Assembly (NCBI RefSeq): GCF_016860545.1
Contig: NZ_BNEB01000006.1
Location: forward strand, 186,001-250,000
Length of the DNA: 64,000 nt
Source: Streptomyces asoensis
GTDB taxonomy: Bacteria > Actinomycetota > Actinomycetes > Streptomycetales > Streptomycetaceae
Direction: 5' to 3'
Every line of letters starts with the position of its first letter. Position 1 is the stretch's first letter. The translations under genes and the position numbers were made by a program. A model generated the notes under the pieces. That model saw nothing but the letters and a program-made list of their open reading frames with translations. It was not told the DNA's origin and did not search any database. This document shows positions 52,127-61,061 of the stretch, piece by piece.

Positions 52127-53073
52127 TGCGCTCGTACACCGTCCCGGTGCCCTGGGCCGCCGGATACGGCCTGGCCCGCACCCTTCTGGCCCTGGGCACC
52201 CTGGGCACCCTGGTCTTCAGCGACGCCTCGACCCTCTTCCGCGAGGTCTCCGGTGTCGGCCGGTACCCGCTGTGCCAGGGCGTCAACTCCGGCGGCGCCT
52301 TCTGCCTGGTCCCCGAGGGCCACTACGACGCCATGCGCTGGGCGTGCTGCCTGGTGCTGGTGGCCGCGGCGAGCGGCTGGCGGCCCCGTCTGACCGCGGT
52401 TCCCCACGCCTATGTGGCGTTCAGTGTCTTCACCGGGATCGCCATCCCCGACGGCGGCGACCAGATCACCTGGATCCTCACCCTGCTGATCGCCCTCGTG
52501 GCGGTCGCGGACCCCCGCCGCTGGCACTGGCGGCCCTGGCCCCGGCAGGAGGGCCCGCTGTCGCGGCAGCGCACCCGGTGGGCGCTGCTGGGCGTCAGCG
52601 CCCTGGTCGTCGCGCGCATCCAGATGTCGGTCCTGTACTTCCAGTCCTGCGTGGCCAAGCTCCCCCACGCCGAATGGGCCGACGGCAGCGCCCTGTACTA
52701 CTGGGTCAACAACTACGACTTCGGGGCGCCGTACTGGCTGCGGCCCGCGCTCCAGGCCGTCGTCGACCACCCCCTGGGCGTCGCCGCCATGACCTGGGGC
52801 CCCCTCGTCCTGGAGATCGCCCTCGCCTGCGCCCTCCTGCTGCCGCAGAGGGTCCGCTGGATGCTGCTGCCGGCCGGTGTCCTGTTCCATCTGGGCATCG
52901 CCGTCGTCATGGGCCTGTGGAGCTTCGCCCTGGCCATGTGCGCCGGGCTCCTGCTCCTGCTGGCGCCCCTCGGCCACGACCCCGACCTCACCCGCCTGCT
53001 GCGCCGGACCCCGCGGGCGGCGGCCGCGCCCCCGAAGAAGGAGGACCCCCTCGAGGCACCCGCCCTGACCTGA
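52126..53073 (+). CDS. sdpB: SdpB-family integral membrane maturation protein (HTTM type)
   Basis: 315 residues, ATG 52126 overlapping the sdpA-like stop (TGATG). About seven membrane helices with the HTTM (vitamin K carboxylase-like) layout: GYGLARTLLALGTLG at the N-terminus, RIQMSVLYFQSCVAKLPHAEW (in part, about residue 165), and a C-terminal GVLFHLGIAVVMGLWSF. SdpB is needed with SdpA for activation of the SDP toxin. Last gene of the operon. Confidence 0.88.
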   Translation: MRSYTVPVPWAAGYGLARTLLALGTLGTLVFSDASTLFREVSGVGRYPLCQGVNSGGAFCLVPEGHYDAMRWACCLVLVAAASGWRPRLTAVPHAYVAFSVFTGIAIPDGGDQITWILTLLIALVAVADPRRWHWRPWPRQEGPLSRQRTRWALLGVSALVVARIQMSVLYFQSCVAKLPHAEWADGSALYYWVNNYDFGAPYWLRPALQAVVDHPLGVAAMTWGPLVLEIALACALLLPQRVRWMLLPAGVLFHLGIAVVMGLWSFALAMCAGLLLLLAPLGHDPDLTRLLRRTPRAAAAPPKKEDPLEAPALT

Positions 53074-53226
53074 CGCGGCCCGACTCCCCCCGGCCCGCGG
53101 ACGGCCCTCGGACGGCCCTCGGCGTGAACGGTACGGCCGGTGCGGGTGCGGCCGGGAGCTGCCCTGGACGGGCAGCGTCCCGGCCGTACCTGCTCTAGCG
53201 TGCGCCGCCGGCCGGGCGGGCGGGCC

Positions 53227-53994
53227 TCACTTCAGGTGCCGGGTCAGGAACCGGGACGCGGCCTCCCCCGCGGACTGCGGGACGCCGGTGTGCCCGCCCA
53301 TGTGGGCGTGCAGGGACTTCTCCTCGGAGCCGAAGGCGTCGAAGAGGTCCAGGGCGGCCTGCCGGTCGTTGCCCTCGTCGTCCCACTGGAGCAGGACGTG
53401 CAGCGGAACGGTGACCGAGCGGGCCTCCTCGAACATGGCGCGGGGCACGAAACTCCCGGCGAAGAGAACCGCCGCGGCCAGGCGCGGCTCGACCGCCGCG
53501 AGGCGGACGCCGATGGAGATCACTCCCCCCGAGTACCCGACCGGGCCGCCGATGCCGGGCAGTTCCAGCAGGGCGTCGAGTGCGGCCCGGCATTCCGGGA
53601 CCGCCTTGTCGACCAGCGGCAGGACGAGGGCGTCGACGATCTCGTCACCGACCGGCCCGCCGGCCTCCACCGCGCGGCGCAGGTCGGCGCGGGCCCGCTC
53701 GACGGCGTCCCAGCGGGGCCGCTCCCCGCTCCCGGGAAGCTCGACGGCGGCCGCGGCGAACCCGTCCGCGACGGCCTGCCGGGCGCGGGCCACCAGCCGG
53801 GGATACATCCGGTCCAGCCCGAGCGGCGGATGCCCGAGCAGGACCAACGGCACGGACGCGGACCCGGGCCCGGATACGGGTGCGGAATCGGGCGAGGGCG
53901 AGGGCGTCCACAGGATGCCGGGGATCTCGCCGAGGGTGAACCTGCGCTCGAGGACGCCGTCGAGTCGCTGTTCGGAAGTGAAACGAAGGGCCAT
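53227..53994 (-). CDS. Dienelactone-hydrolase-like alpha/beta hydrolase
   Basis: 255 residues from ATG 53994. LVLLGHPPLGLDRMYPRLVA early; nucleophile elbow VGYSGGVISIG (Ser at about residue 155); LQWDDEGNDRQ carries the acid; HMGGHTGVP gives the C-terminal His (about 235). Soluble enzyme of unknown substrate. It is convergent with the sdpB-like gene and not obviously linked to it. Confidence 0.85.
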   Translation of the reverse strand: MALRFTSEQRLDGVLERRFTLGEIPGILWTPSPSPDSAPVSGPGSASVPLVLLGHPPLGLDRMYPRLVARARQAVADGFAAAAVELPGSGERPRWDAVERARADLRRAVEAGGPVGDEIVDALVLPLVDKAVPECRAALDALLELPGIGGPVGYSGGVISIGVRLAAVEPRLAAAVLFAGSFVPRAMFEEARSVTVPLHVLLQWDDEGNDRQAALDLFDAFGSEEKSLHAHMGGHTGVPQSAGEAASRFLTRHLK

Positions 53995-54230
53995 GATCGT
54001 GCCTTTCGGGAGAGCTGCTGAACGGCGCTCCCGGACGACCTACCGCCCGGCCGTGACCCCGAAGGAGAGCACCCATGTCGAAACGTTCACGGGTACCACC
54101 TCCTCGTTCTCTCGCACGGCCTCCGCGAAGATAACAGCGCCCGCCACCCCCGCCAACCGATTTTCCGCACCGGCTCCCTGCTGTCGGCCGGTCCGGTGCG
54201 CAGCAGCCAAGACTGCACAAAGGCCAGATT

Positions 54231-54263
54231 GATGGAATGATACCCAGTCGGTATCATTCCATC
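54231..54263. promoter_or_regulatory. Palindromic operator abutting the fic start codon
   Basis: Perfect 14-base arms GATGGAATGATACC (54231-54244) and complement (54250-54263) around CAGTC, ending on the base before ATG 54264. It is AT-richer than its surroundings. The gene would be leaderless or nearly so and its transcription blocked by a bound repressor. Confidence 0.85.
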
Positions 54264-55406
54264 ATGCTTCATGGAACTCCGCCGCTCACCGCAGCCGATC
54301 AGCACGTCCTCGACGAGATCACCGCCATGCGCCACGATCTGCGGCATGTCGTTCAGCAGAGCCCCACGAAGTGGACGGCCGATCTCCGACGCTCGCTGAC
54401 TGCGTCCGCCATCGCGGCGTCCAACACGATCGAGGGCTATCGGGTCGACCCCGTCGACGTGGCCGACCTGCTCGACGGGGAGCGGGACGCCGTGGACGCC
54501 AGCGAGGAGAACAAGGCAGAGACCCTCGCCTACCAGCAGACCATGACGTACATCCAGTCACTGTGGGATGTCCCGGACTTCACTTACTCCAAGGAACTGC
54601 TCAACGCCCTGCACTGGATGCTGCAGGGCCACCACCACCCCCATCGGCCGGCAGGCCGGTGGCGCCGCAAGGCCATCTTCATCACCGCAGTGGGAGACCC
54701 GCACGCCACCGAGTACGAAGGTCCTCATGAGGACGACGTCCCCGGGCTGATGGCCGAACTGATCGACTGGCTCAACCAGGGCGACCTTCAGGCAGATCCC
54801 CTGGTTCGCGCCGCCATGGCTCACCTGAACCTGGTGAAGATCCACCCGTGGACGGACGGCAACGGCCGCATGTCACGCAGCCTGCAGACGCTGCTCATCG
54901 CCCGCGAGGGAGTGCTGGCCCCGGAGTTCTCCTCGATCGAAGAATGGCTGGGGCTGCCCGGCAACACGTGGGAGTACTACAAAGTACTGCGCGAGGTGGG
55001 CGGCCCGGTGTACTCCCCCCAGCGCGATGCGCTGCCCTGGATACGCCTCAACCTGCGCGCCTATCACGAGCAGACACAGCGGGTACAGCATCGCGTGAAA
55101 CGCTCCACCGACTGCTGGCTCACCCTCGCCGAACACACCGAGCGCTTCCACCTCGCCGAACGTCAGATCACCGCGCTGCACGAGGTCGCCATGGTCGGCC
55201 GCGTCCGGCGCTCACGTTACGAAAGGGCCGAAGCCCTCAGCAACCAGCAGGCGGTACGCGACATCCAGGCGCTGACCAAGGCCGGCCTGCTCACCCCCGT
55301 CGGCAACACCAAAGGCCGCTACTACACCGCCGGGCCCGCCTTCCCCGCGGACGTCCTGCGCATCGCGTCCCGGCGCCACACCATCACCGACCCCTACCAG
55401 CAGTAA
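54264..55406 (+). CDS. Fic-domain AMP-transferase-type protein
   Basis: 380 residues from ATG 54264; an earlier ATG at 54237 lies inside the palindrome. An N-terminal inhibitory helix motif SNTIEG (residues 53-58, the S/TxxxEG pattern) is followed by the Fic core with HPWTDGNGRMSR (from about residue 194), where Trp replaces the usual Phe. A C-terminal winged-helix-like domain is present (IQALTKAGLLTPVGNTKGR, in part). Such self-inhibited class II Fic proteins modify proteins with AMP, and may bind their own promoter through the C-terminal domain. The target is unknown. Confidence 0.93.
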   Translation: MLHGTPPLTAADQHVLDEITAMRHDLRHVVQQSPTKWTADLRRSLTASAIAASNTIEGYRVDPVDVADLLDGERDAVDASEENKAETLAYQQTMTYIQSLWDVPDFTYSKELLNALHWMLQGHHHPHRPAGRWRRKAIFITAVGDPHATEYEGPHEDDVPGLMAELIDWLNQGDLQADPLVRAAMAHLNLVKIHPWTDGNGRMSRSLQTLLIAREGVLAPEFSSIEEWLGLPGNTWEYYKVLREVGGPVYSPQRDALPWIRLNLRAYHEQTQRVQHRVKRSTDCWLTLAEHTERFHLAERQITALHEVAMVGRVRRSRYERAEALSNQQAVRDIQALTKAGLLTPVGNTKGRYYTAGPAFPADVLRIASRRHTITDPYQQ

Positions 55407-55481
55407 GCGGCGTACGGCCGCCCGGCGCATCGAGCCACCGGCTACCAGGCGGCAGCGTCGGGCGGGCCCGGGGCGCAAAGC

Positions 55482-55784
55482 TCAGGAAGAGCCCGCGGTT
55501 TCGGGGTGGTCGGCTGTTTCGGGCGTCTCGTGGTGGGCCATGTCGAGGAAGCGGCGGATCGCCTCGATCGGCATGTCCAGTCCCTCGGACGCGGACTTCT
55601 CGTCCCCGAACACCTGCACCGCCTCGGCGACGGCCAGGGCGAGTTCGCCCTCTGCCTTGCGGACCTTGCCCTCGGCCTTGTCCACGGTGTCGACCACCGA
55701 CAGCTGGCGGCGCTGCTTCTCCTGGAGTCTCTGCTTGCGGGACAGCGTCTTGTCAGCGTTCTGCACAGTCACGACGAAGATCAT
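55482..55784 (-). CDS. Small coiled-coil hypothetical protein
   Basis: 100 residues if started at ATG 55784; a longer frame to 55826 is less likely. Charged helical sequence KTLSRKQRLQEKQRRQLSVV, then DTVDKAEGKVRKAEGELALA suggests a coiled coil (residues about 10-60). An acidic tail HHETPETADHPETAGSS follows. There is no signal peptide and no recognised family. Confidence 0.6.
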   Translation of the reverse strand: MIFVVTVQNADKTLSRKQRLQEKQRRQLSVVDTVDKAEGKVRKAEGELALAVAEAVQVFGDEKSASEGLDMPIEAIRRFLDMAHHETPETADHPETAGSS

Positions 55785-56173
55785 AATCAGCCCCGCGCGC
55801 GGCGGCGAAATCGGCAACTCGACCACGTGCGAGGGCCGTTCACGCCGGGCTGGACGAGGCGAAGTCCCGGCGCGGGGCGGCTGCGGGGCCGTCCGCCCGC
55901 CGTCGGGGTGCGGACGGCCGCGGGCCGCCGCCGGAGCCCGTCCAGCTACTTTCGGCCGCGATCTATCCCGGTGGCCGGTTTGTGGTGCATGGTGTGCCGG
56001 TGGGATACCGCTCCACCCCCGGGTGGATCCCTCTTGCTGGGCCCTGCCGTCCCGTGGGCGGCGGGGCCCGCCGCGCCTCCCGGCTCCCCACGGGAGGCAT
56101 GCGGCTGCCCGGATTCGGCCGGTGCCCGCATCGCCCTCCCCCCTCAGCGAATCAGCTCATCTAGGCTGGCGCG
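55785..56173. other. Non-coding gap before the methyltransferase
   Basis: 389 bases, GC-rich, with CGGACGGCCGCGGGCCGCCG-type inverted stretches near 55910-55930. I see no supportable gene and no clear operator. Confidence 0.5.
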
Positions 56174-57025
56174 ATGACTGATGGGCAGGAGCGGGTGCGG
56201 CCGTCGGGAGTGTGGGCCACGGCGGTCGGGGTGGCCAGGGTGCGGGCGCGCGAGAGCGAGCGGGAGGACGCCCTGTTCCGCGATCCCCTGGCGCAGGCGT
56301 TCGCCACCGCAGGCGACCCGGGGGCCTCCTCGCCGCCGCCACCCGCTGACGAGGCCGCGCGGCGGCGCCGACTGGGCGTGGCGTTCTCCGTCGTCGTCAG
56401 GACGAGGTTCCTCGACGACCTGCTGCGGCAGGCCTGCGCGTCCGGGATCCGGCAGGTCGTGCTGCTCGGCGCCGGCATGGACAGCCGGGCCTTCCGGATG
56501 GACTGGCCCGGCGGCACCCGGCTGTTCGAGGTCGACACCGCCGCGCCCCTGGACTTCAAGGCGTCGGTGCTGCGCCAGGAGCGGGCCGTCGCACGCTGCG
56601 AGCGGATCGCCGTCGCGGTGGATCTGCGGGAGGACTGGCCGGGTGCGCTGGCCGCCGCGGGGCACGATCCGGCGGCGCCGACCGTGTGGATCGCCGAGGG
56701 GCTGCTGATCTATCTGCCCGAGGACGCGGTGGAGTTGCTGCTGGCGCGGATCGGTGCCCGGTCGGCGGCGGGCAGCCGGCTGGGGCTGACTCTGGGCTCG
56801 CGCGGTGTGATCGAGCGCTTCGGCGCGGATGCCGCGCCGGGCTCGGCGGCGTCGCTGTGGGTCTCGGAGATGCCCGACGACCCGGTGGCCTGGCTGGCCG
56901 GACACGGCTGGGAGGCCGCCGCACACACCCTGCGCGAGCGCGCCGCCGCCTACGGCCGCCCGGCCGGCACCCCGCCGCAGCACGACGAGGGCCCCGGCGG
57001 ACTGATCTCGGCGGTGCGCCGGTAG
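56174..57025 (+). CDS. Class I SAM-dependent methyltransferase (LCMT-like/TIGR00027 group)
   Basis: 283 residues, ATG 56174. SAM-binding motif QVVLLGAGMDSRAFRM (residues about 94-109); later VWIAEGLLIYLPEDAVELL (about 172) is typical of this group. Members carry out O-methylation, sometimes in polyketide pathways, but most are uncharacterised. Monocistronic by layout; the substrate cannot be predicted. Confidence 0.88.
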   Translation: MTDGQERVRPSGVWATAVGVARVRARESEREDALFRDPLAQAFATAGDPGASSPPPPADEAARRRRLGVAFSVVVRTRFLDDLLRQACASGIRQVVLLGAGMDSRAFRMDWPGGTRLFEVDTAAPLDFKASVLRQERAVARCERIAVAVDLREDWPGALAAAGHDPAAPTVWIAEGLLIYLPEDAVELLLARIGARSAAGSRLGLTLGSRGVIERFGADAAPGSAASLWVSEMPDDPVAWLAGHGWEAAAHTLRERAAAYGRPAGTPPQHDEGPGGLISAVRR

Positions 57026-57188
57026 AACGCCTGCCGCCTCCCCGGACGGCGGGTTCCGCAGGAGCGCACGGCGTGCGCCGCCGCGTACTCGCAGGGCGCG
57101 GCCGCCCCTCGCTTCACGGGACGCAGGTGGCCCACGGCGTGCGCAGATCCGCCGGCGACGAAGGCGTTCGCGCCCTCGGCCCTGACGG

Positions 57189-57779
57189 TCAGGCCGGTCG
57201 GTCGGGCAGAGCCTTGGCGTTCTCGGCGGCGGCTGCCGCGACGGTCGCCAGGTCCTCGCCCGGGAAGCCGGCGCGGCTGAGCACCGCCAGGGACTTGTTC
57301 GTCGCCAGCGCGCACAGGGCCAGCTTTGCCGCCTCCTGTTCACCGGCGCCCGCCGCCAGCAACGCCTCCTCCAGTCTCGCCCGCAGACCGTCCATCAGGG
57401 CGCGGACCATGGCCCGGCTCTCCTCGTCGAGCGCCGGGAACTGCGTCGCGGACACCGTGAGCAGGCAGCCGTCCGGGACCGCCGGGTCGGCGATGCGGTT
57501 CAGGGCGACCCGCAGGAAGGCCTCCACGACGGCGCCCGGGCCCGGGTGGGGTCCGGACAGCGCCTGCTCGTACAGCGGGTGGTAGGTCTGCGCGTACCGC
57601 GCGAGGCTCTTGCGGAAGAGGGCGCTCTTGCCGCCGAAGGTGCCGTAGAGCGAACCCCGGCCCAGGCCCGTGCCCTCGGTCAGGCGGTCGATCGAGGCCT
57701 CCGAATAGCCCCAGCGCCAAAAGACGTGCATCGCGCGTCGTAGCGCCTCGTCCACGTCGAACTGCTTGCGGCCTGCCAT
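57189..57779 (-). CDS. TetR-family repressor
   Basis: 196 residues from ATG 57779. Helix-turn-helix ALRRAMHVFWRWGYSEASID, then GTGLGRGSLYGTFGGKSALF (residues about 12-52). The C-terminal TetR_C domain is of the AcrR/YcdC-like kind. It is divergent from the epoxide-hydrolase-like gene, and two nearly identical 26-base operator copies lie between them. It most likely represses both. Confidence 0.92.
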   Translation of the reverse strand: MAGRKQFDVDEALRRAMHVFWRWGYSEASIDRLTEGTGLGRGSLYGTFGGKSALFRKSLARYAQTYHPLYEQALSGPHPGPGAVVEAFLRVALNRIADPAVPDGCLLTVSATQFPALDEESRAMVRALMDGLRARLEEALLAAGAGEQEAAKLALCALATNKSLAVLSRAGFPGEDLATVAAAAAENAKALPDRPA

Positions 57780-57794
57780 GGCCGTCACCCTACA

Positions 57795-57820
57795 CATCTT
57801 GCACCGATCGTTCCAACATG
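57795..57820. promoter_or_regulatory. TetR operator copy 1
   Basis: 26 bases beginning CATCTTGCACCGATCG and ending TTCCAACATG, an inverted repeat (CATCTTG / CAACATG, one mismatch). It is 15 bases from the TetR start. Confidence 0.8.
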
Positions 57821-57839
57821 CGTAGGGTCCACGGCATGA

Positions 57840-57865
57840 CATCTTGCACCGATCGTTCCAAGATG
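57840..57865. promoter_or_regulatory. TetR operator copy 2
   Basis: Same 26 bases as copy 1 except one position, here with perfect arms CATCTTG / CAAGATG. The copies are 45 bases apart start to start. It overlaps the proposed ATG of the hydrolase gene (57863). Confidence 0.8.
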
Positions 57866-58780
57866 AGTGCGGACGACGGCATCGCCGGCCTGGGCTCGCT
57901 GCGGCTGCCCGACGGGTTCACCGACGTCTTCACCAGCCGGCTCGTGGAGGTGAACGGGCTGCGGCTGCACGCGGTCACCGGCGGGGACGGCCCGGCGCTG
58001 CTACTGGTCGGCGGGTGGCCCCAGACCTGGTACGCCTGGCGGGAGGTGATGCCCGCGCTCGCCCGCCGGCACACCGTCGTCGCCGTCGACCCGCGCGGGG
58101 CCGGGCTCTCCGACAAGCCCGACGACGGCTACGACGCCGGCACACTGGCCGCCGACCTGGTGGCGTTGATGACCGCGCTCGGGCACGACCGGTTCGACGT
58201 GGCCGGCCACGACATCGGCACGTGGACCGCGTACGCCCTGGCCGCCGATCACCCCGGGCGGGTGGGCCGGCTCGCCGTCCTCGAGGCGGTCGTCCCCGGT
58301 CTCACACCGTCCCCGCCGCTGTTCGGGCCGGCCTCGGTCAACCTGAAGCTCTGGCAGTTCGGCTTCAACCGGCTCACCGGTCTCAACGAGGAACTGGTCC
58401 GGGGACGGGAACGGGTCTTCTTCGGCTGGCAGTTCGCCACCAAGGCCGCCACGCCGACCTCGATCCCCGCCTACGCCGTGGACGTCTACGTCGACGCGAT
58501 CGCCGCCGATCCCCGCGCGCTGCGGGCGAGCTTCGCGTACTACCGGGCGCTGGAGGAGACGATCGCGCAGAACGAGCGGCGCGCCAGGACCCGGCTGACG
58601 CTGCCCGTGCTCGCCGTCGGCGGCGCGCTGTGGAGCGGGGCGAGTGCCGCCCGGACGATGCGCCTGGCGGCCGACGACGTCACGGAGGTCGTCCTCGACG
58701 ACTGCGGCCACTACCCGGCCGAGGAGCAGCCGGAGCGGTGCGCCGGAATCCTGGAGGACTTCCTCGCGGCCGGCCGGTAG
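57863..58780 (+). CDS. Epoxide hydrolase-like alpha/beta hydrolase
   Basis: 305 residues from ATG 57863 (MSADDGIAGLG); ATG 57836 is an alternative but would translate the operator. VGGWPQTWYAWREVMPAL matches the HGFP-type loop. The nucleophile elbow VAGHDIGTWTA has Asp, as in epoxide hydrolases and dehalogenases, and the His is in DDCGHYPAEEQPE near the end. It may detoxify epoxides or other electrophiles, induced through the TetR repressor. No ribosome site is seen, so it may be leaderless. Confidence 0.88.
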   Translation: MSADDGIAGLGSLRLPDGFTDVFTSRLVEVNGLRLHAVTGGDGPALLLVGGWPQTWYAWREVMPALARRHTVVAVDPRGAGLSDKPDDGYDAGTLAADLVALMTALGHDRFDVAGHDIGTWTAYALAADHPGRVGRLAVLEAVVPGLTPSPPLFGPASVNLKLWQFGFNRLTGLNEELVRGRERVFFGWQFATKAATPTSIPAYAVDVYVDAIAADPRALRASFAYYRALEETIAQNERRARTRLTLPVLAVGGALWSGASAARTMRLAADDVTEVVLDDCGHYPAEEQPERCAGILEDFLAAGR

Positions 58781-59025
58781 CGGCCGCGTGGGCCACCCGG
58801 CCGTGCGGCGGTGACTGCGCGGAAGCAAGCCGTACGTCATCCGGCGCCGGGTCGTAGGGACGAGATCGCCGCCGTGGCGCACGCGTGCGGCCGGGCGCCT
58901 CGTCGTCGCCGCACCCTCGTCGGCGGGGTGCCGCGTGGTACCGATCCGCTGAAGTGGCCAATCCACCGCCCGACCTGCTCCGGATTACGCGCAGACCGTG
59001 GAGCGCCAGGGCGGGAGGAGAGGCG

Positions 59026-60336
59026 ATGGAACAAAGGCCGAAGGAGGGATCCGGGCGGCGGCACCGGCCCCGGCACGAGCGGCGGACGGCCGTGGTGGGC
59101 TCGGGGGTGGCGGGGCTGACAGCCGCCTACATCCTGGGACGGACCCGTCCCGTCACCCTGTACGAGGCCGACGGCCGGCTCGGCGGGCACGCGCACACCC
59201 ACGAGCTGAGCTCGCCGTACGACGGGCGGGTGCACCGCGTCGACTCCGGGTTCATCGTGCACAACCGGCGCACCTACCCGCGCCTTCTGCGGCTCTTCGA
59301 CGAACTCGGCGTCGCCACGCAGGAGTCGGAGATGAGCATGTCGGTGCGGTGCGAAGGGTGCGGGCTGGAGTACGCCGGGGCCCGCGGCCCGGCCGGGTTG
59401 TTCGCACAGCGCGGCAATCTGGTGCGCGGACGCTATCTGCGGATGCTGGCCGAGGTGCCCGCATTCCACCGGGCGGCCCGGCGGCTACTGTCCCGCGAAC
59501 GCGAGGCAACACTCACCCTCGGGGAGTTTTTGCAGCGGGAGGGCTTCTCCGCCTACTTCCGCACCCACTTCGTGACACCGGTGGTCTCGGCCGTGTGGTC
59601 CTGCGACGCCGGGAGCGCTCAGCGCTACCCGGCCGCCTACCTGTTCCGCTTTCTGCACCACCACGGACTGCTCTCGGTGAGCGGCTCGCCGGTGTGGCGT
59701 ACGGTCAGCGGCGGGTCGCGGGAGTACGTCGACCGGATCGCCAAACACCTCGGGGAGGTGCGTACCCAAGCCCCGGTTCGCGCCGTACGACGTCATGCGG
59801 ACGGCGCCGACGTGACGACCGCGGACGGCACGACGGCGTCGTACGACGCGGTCGTGGTCGCGGTCCACCCCGACCAGGCGCTGCGACTGCTGGCCGACGC
59901 CACCGAGGCGGAGCGGGAGGTGCTGGGCGCGTTCCGTTACTCGCGCAACACCACGCTGCTGCACACCGACACCGGGCTGCTGCCGCGGGCCCGCGGTGCC
60001 CGCGCATCCTGGAACTACCTGATGCCGTCGTGCGAGGCCGGTGCCGACCGGGTCCGGGTCAGTTACGACATGAACCGGCTGCAACGCCTGGACGCCGCCG
60101 AGACGTACGTGGTCACCCTGGGCGGCGCGGACCGGGTCGACCCCGGCCGGGTGCTGGCCCGCATGGTGTACGAACACCCCGTCTACACCCCCGAGTCGGT
60201 GACTGCGCAGCGTCGGCTGCCCGAACTGAGGAGCTCCGTCTGCGCGTTCGCCGGCGCCTACCATGGGTGGGGCTTCCATGAGGACGGCTGCCGCTCCGGC
60301 GTCGAGGCCGCCGCGGCACTGGGGGCGCGCTGGTGA
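59026..60336 (+). CDS. FAD-dependent oxidoreductase of the fatty-acid modification operon (COG2907-like)
   Basis: 436 residues, ATG 59026 with GGGAGGAG. FAD fold TAVVGSGVAGLTAAYILG (residues about 21-38) and GRLGGHAHTHE (about 50). The family is regularly found with DUF1365 and cyclopropane-fatty-acid-synthase genes, and in Rhodobacter such operons respond to oxidative stress and make methylated or furan fatty acids. It probably desaturates or oxidises a methylated acyl chain in membrane lipids. First gene of a run in which every start overlaps the previous stop. Confidence 0.9.
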   Translation: MEQRPKEGSGRRHRPRHERRTAVVGSGVAGLTAAYILGRTRPVTLYEADGRLGGHAHTHELSSPYDGRVHRVDSGFIVHNRRTYPRLLRLFDELGVATQESEMSMSVRCEGCGLEYAGARGPAGLFAQRGNLVRGRYLRMLAEVPAFHRAARRLLSREREATLTLGEFLQREGFSAYFRTHFVTPVVSAVWSCDAGSAQRYPAAYLFRFLHHHGLLSVSGSPVWRTVSGGSREYVDRIAKHLGEVRTQAPVRAVRRHADGADVTTADGTTASYDAVVVAVHPDQALRLLADATEAEREVLGAFRYSRNTTLLHTDTGLLPRARGARASWNYLMPSCEAGADRVRVSYDMNRLQRLDAAETYVVTLGGADRVDPGRVLARMVYEHPVYTPESVTAQRRLPELRSSVCAFAGAYHGWGFHEDGCRSGVEAAAALGARW

Positions 60337-61061
60337 ACACCGTGCCCGCCCTGTACTCCTGCCGGATCGCGCACGTGCGGAGCACCCCGCGGCGGTACGC
60401 GCTGCGGCATCGGACGTACCTATGGCTCATCGACCCCGAGCATCCTCCCCTACTGCCCCTGTGGCTGCGGCCGTTGGCCCGCTTCGATCCACGCGACCAC
60501 TTCACCGGCGACCGGTCCTCCATCCGGGCGGGCCTGGATGCCTTTCTCGCAGCCCAGGGCGTCGACCTCGACGGCGGCCGGGTGCTGATGCTCACCCATG
60601 CGCGGGTGTGGGGGTACGTGTTCAACCCGCTCACCCTGTACTGGTGCCACGGCCCCGGCGGCGAGCTGCGCTGTGTCGTTGCTGAGGTGCACAACACCTA
60701 CGGCGGACGGCACTGCTACCTGCTGCGCCCGGATCCGTCCTGGGCGGCCCGGGCCGACAAGGAGTTCCACGTATCGCCGTTCTTCCCCGTCGACGGGCAC
60801 TACCGCATGCGGCTGCCGCCCCCCGGCGAGCGGCTCGATCTAACCGTTCACCTCAACCGTGAGGGCGGCCGGGCCCTCACGGCGACCGTACGCGGTGCCC
60901 GCCGCCCGGCGACCGTCCCGGTTCTGCTGCGGCTGGCGCTGCGCCATCCCTGGTCCACCCTCGCCGTGTCGGCCTCGATCCGCCTGCACGGCGTCCGCCT
61001 GTACCTGCGGGGCCTGCCCGTCCGGCCCCGCCCTGATCACCGCACGGAGAAGGCGACATGA
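60333..61061 (+). CDS. DUF1365 protein
   Basis: 242 residues, GTG 60333 overlapping the upstream stop. DUF1365 features: opening ALYSCRIAHVRSTPRRYALR, then YVFNPLTLYWCHGPGGELRC (about residue 90) and KEFHVSPFFPVDGHYRMRLP (about 145; both in part). The biochemical function is not established; it always accompanies CFA-synthase-like genes, suggesting a lipid-handling partner. The start of the next gene overlaps by four bases. Confidence 0.92.
   Translation: MNTVPALYSCRIAHVRSTPRRYALRHRTYLWLIDPEHPPLLPLWLRPLARFDPRDHFTGDRSSIRAGLDAFLAAQGVDLDGGRVLMLTHARVWGYVFNPLTLYWCHGPGGELRCVVAEVHNTYGGRHCYLLRPDPSWAARADKEFHVSPFFPVDGHYRMRLPPPGERLDLTVHLNREGGRALTATVRGARRPATVPVLLRLALRHPWSTLAVSASIRLHGVRLYLRGLPVRPRPDHRTEKAT

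Noticed and set aside
54087..54347. 86-residue minus-strand ORF over the fic promoter
   Set aside because: It runs through the operator palindrome and antisense to the Fic start with no recognisable features.
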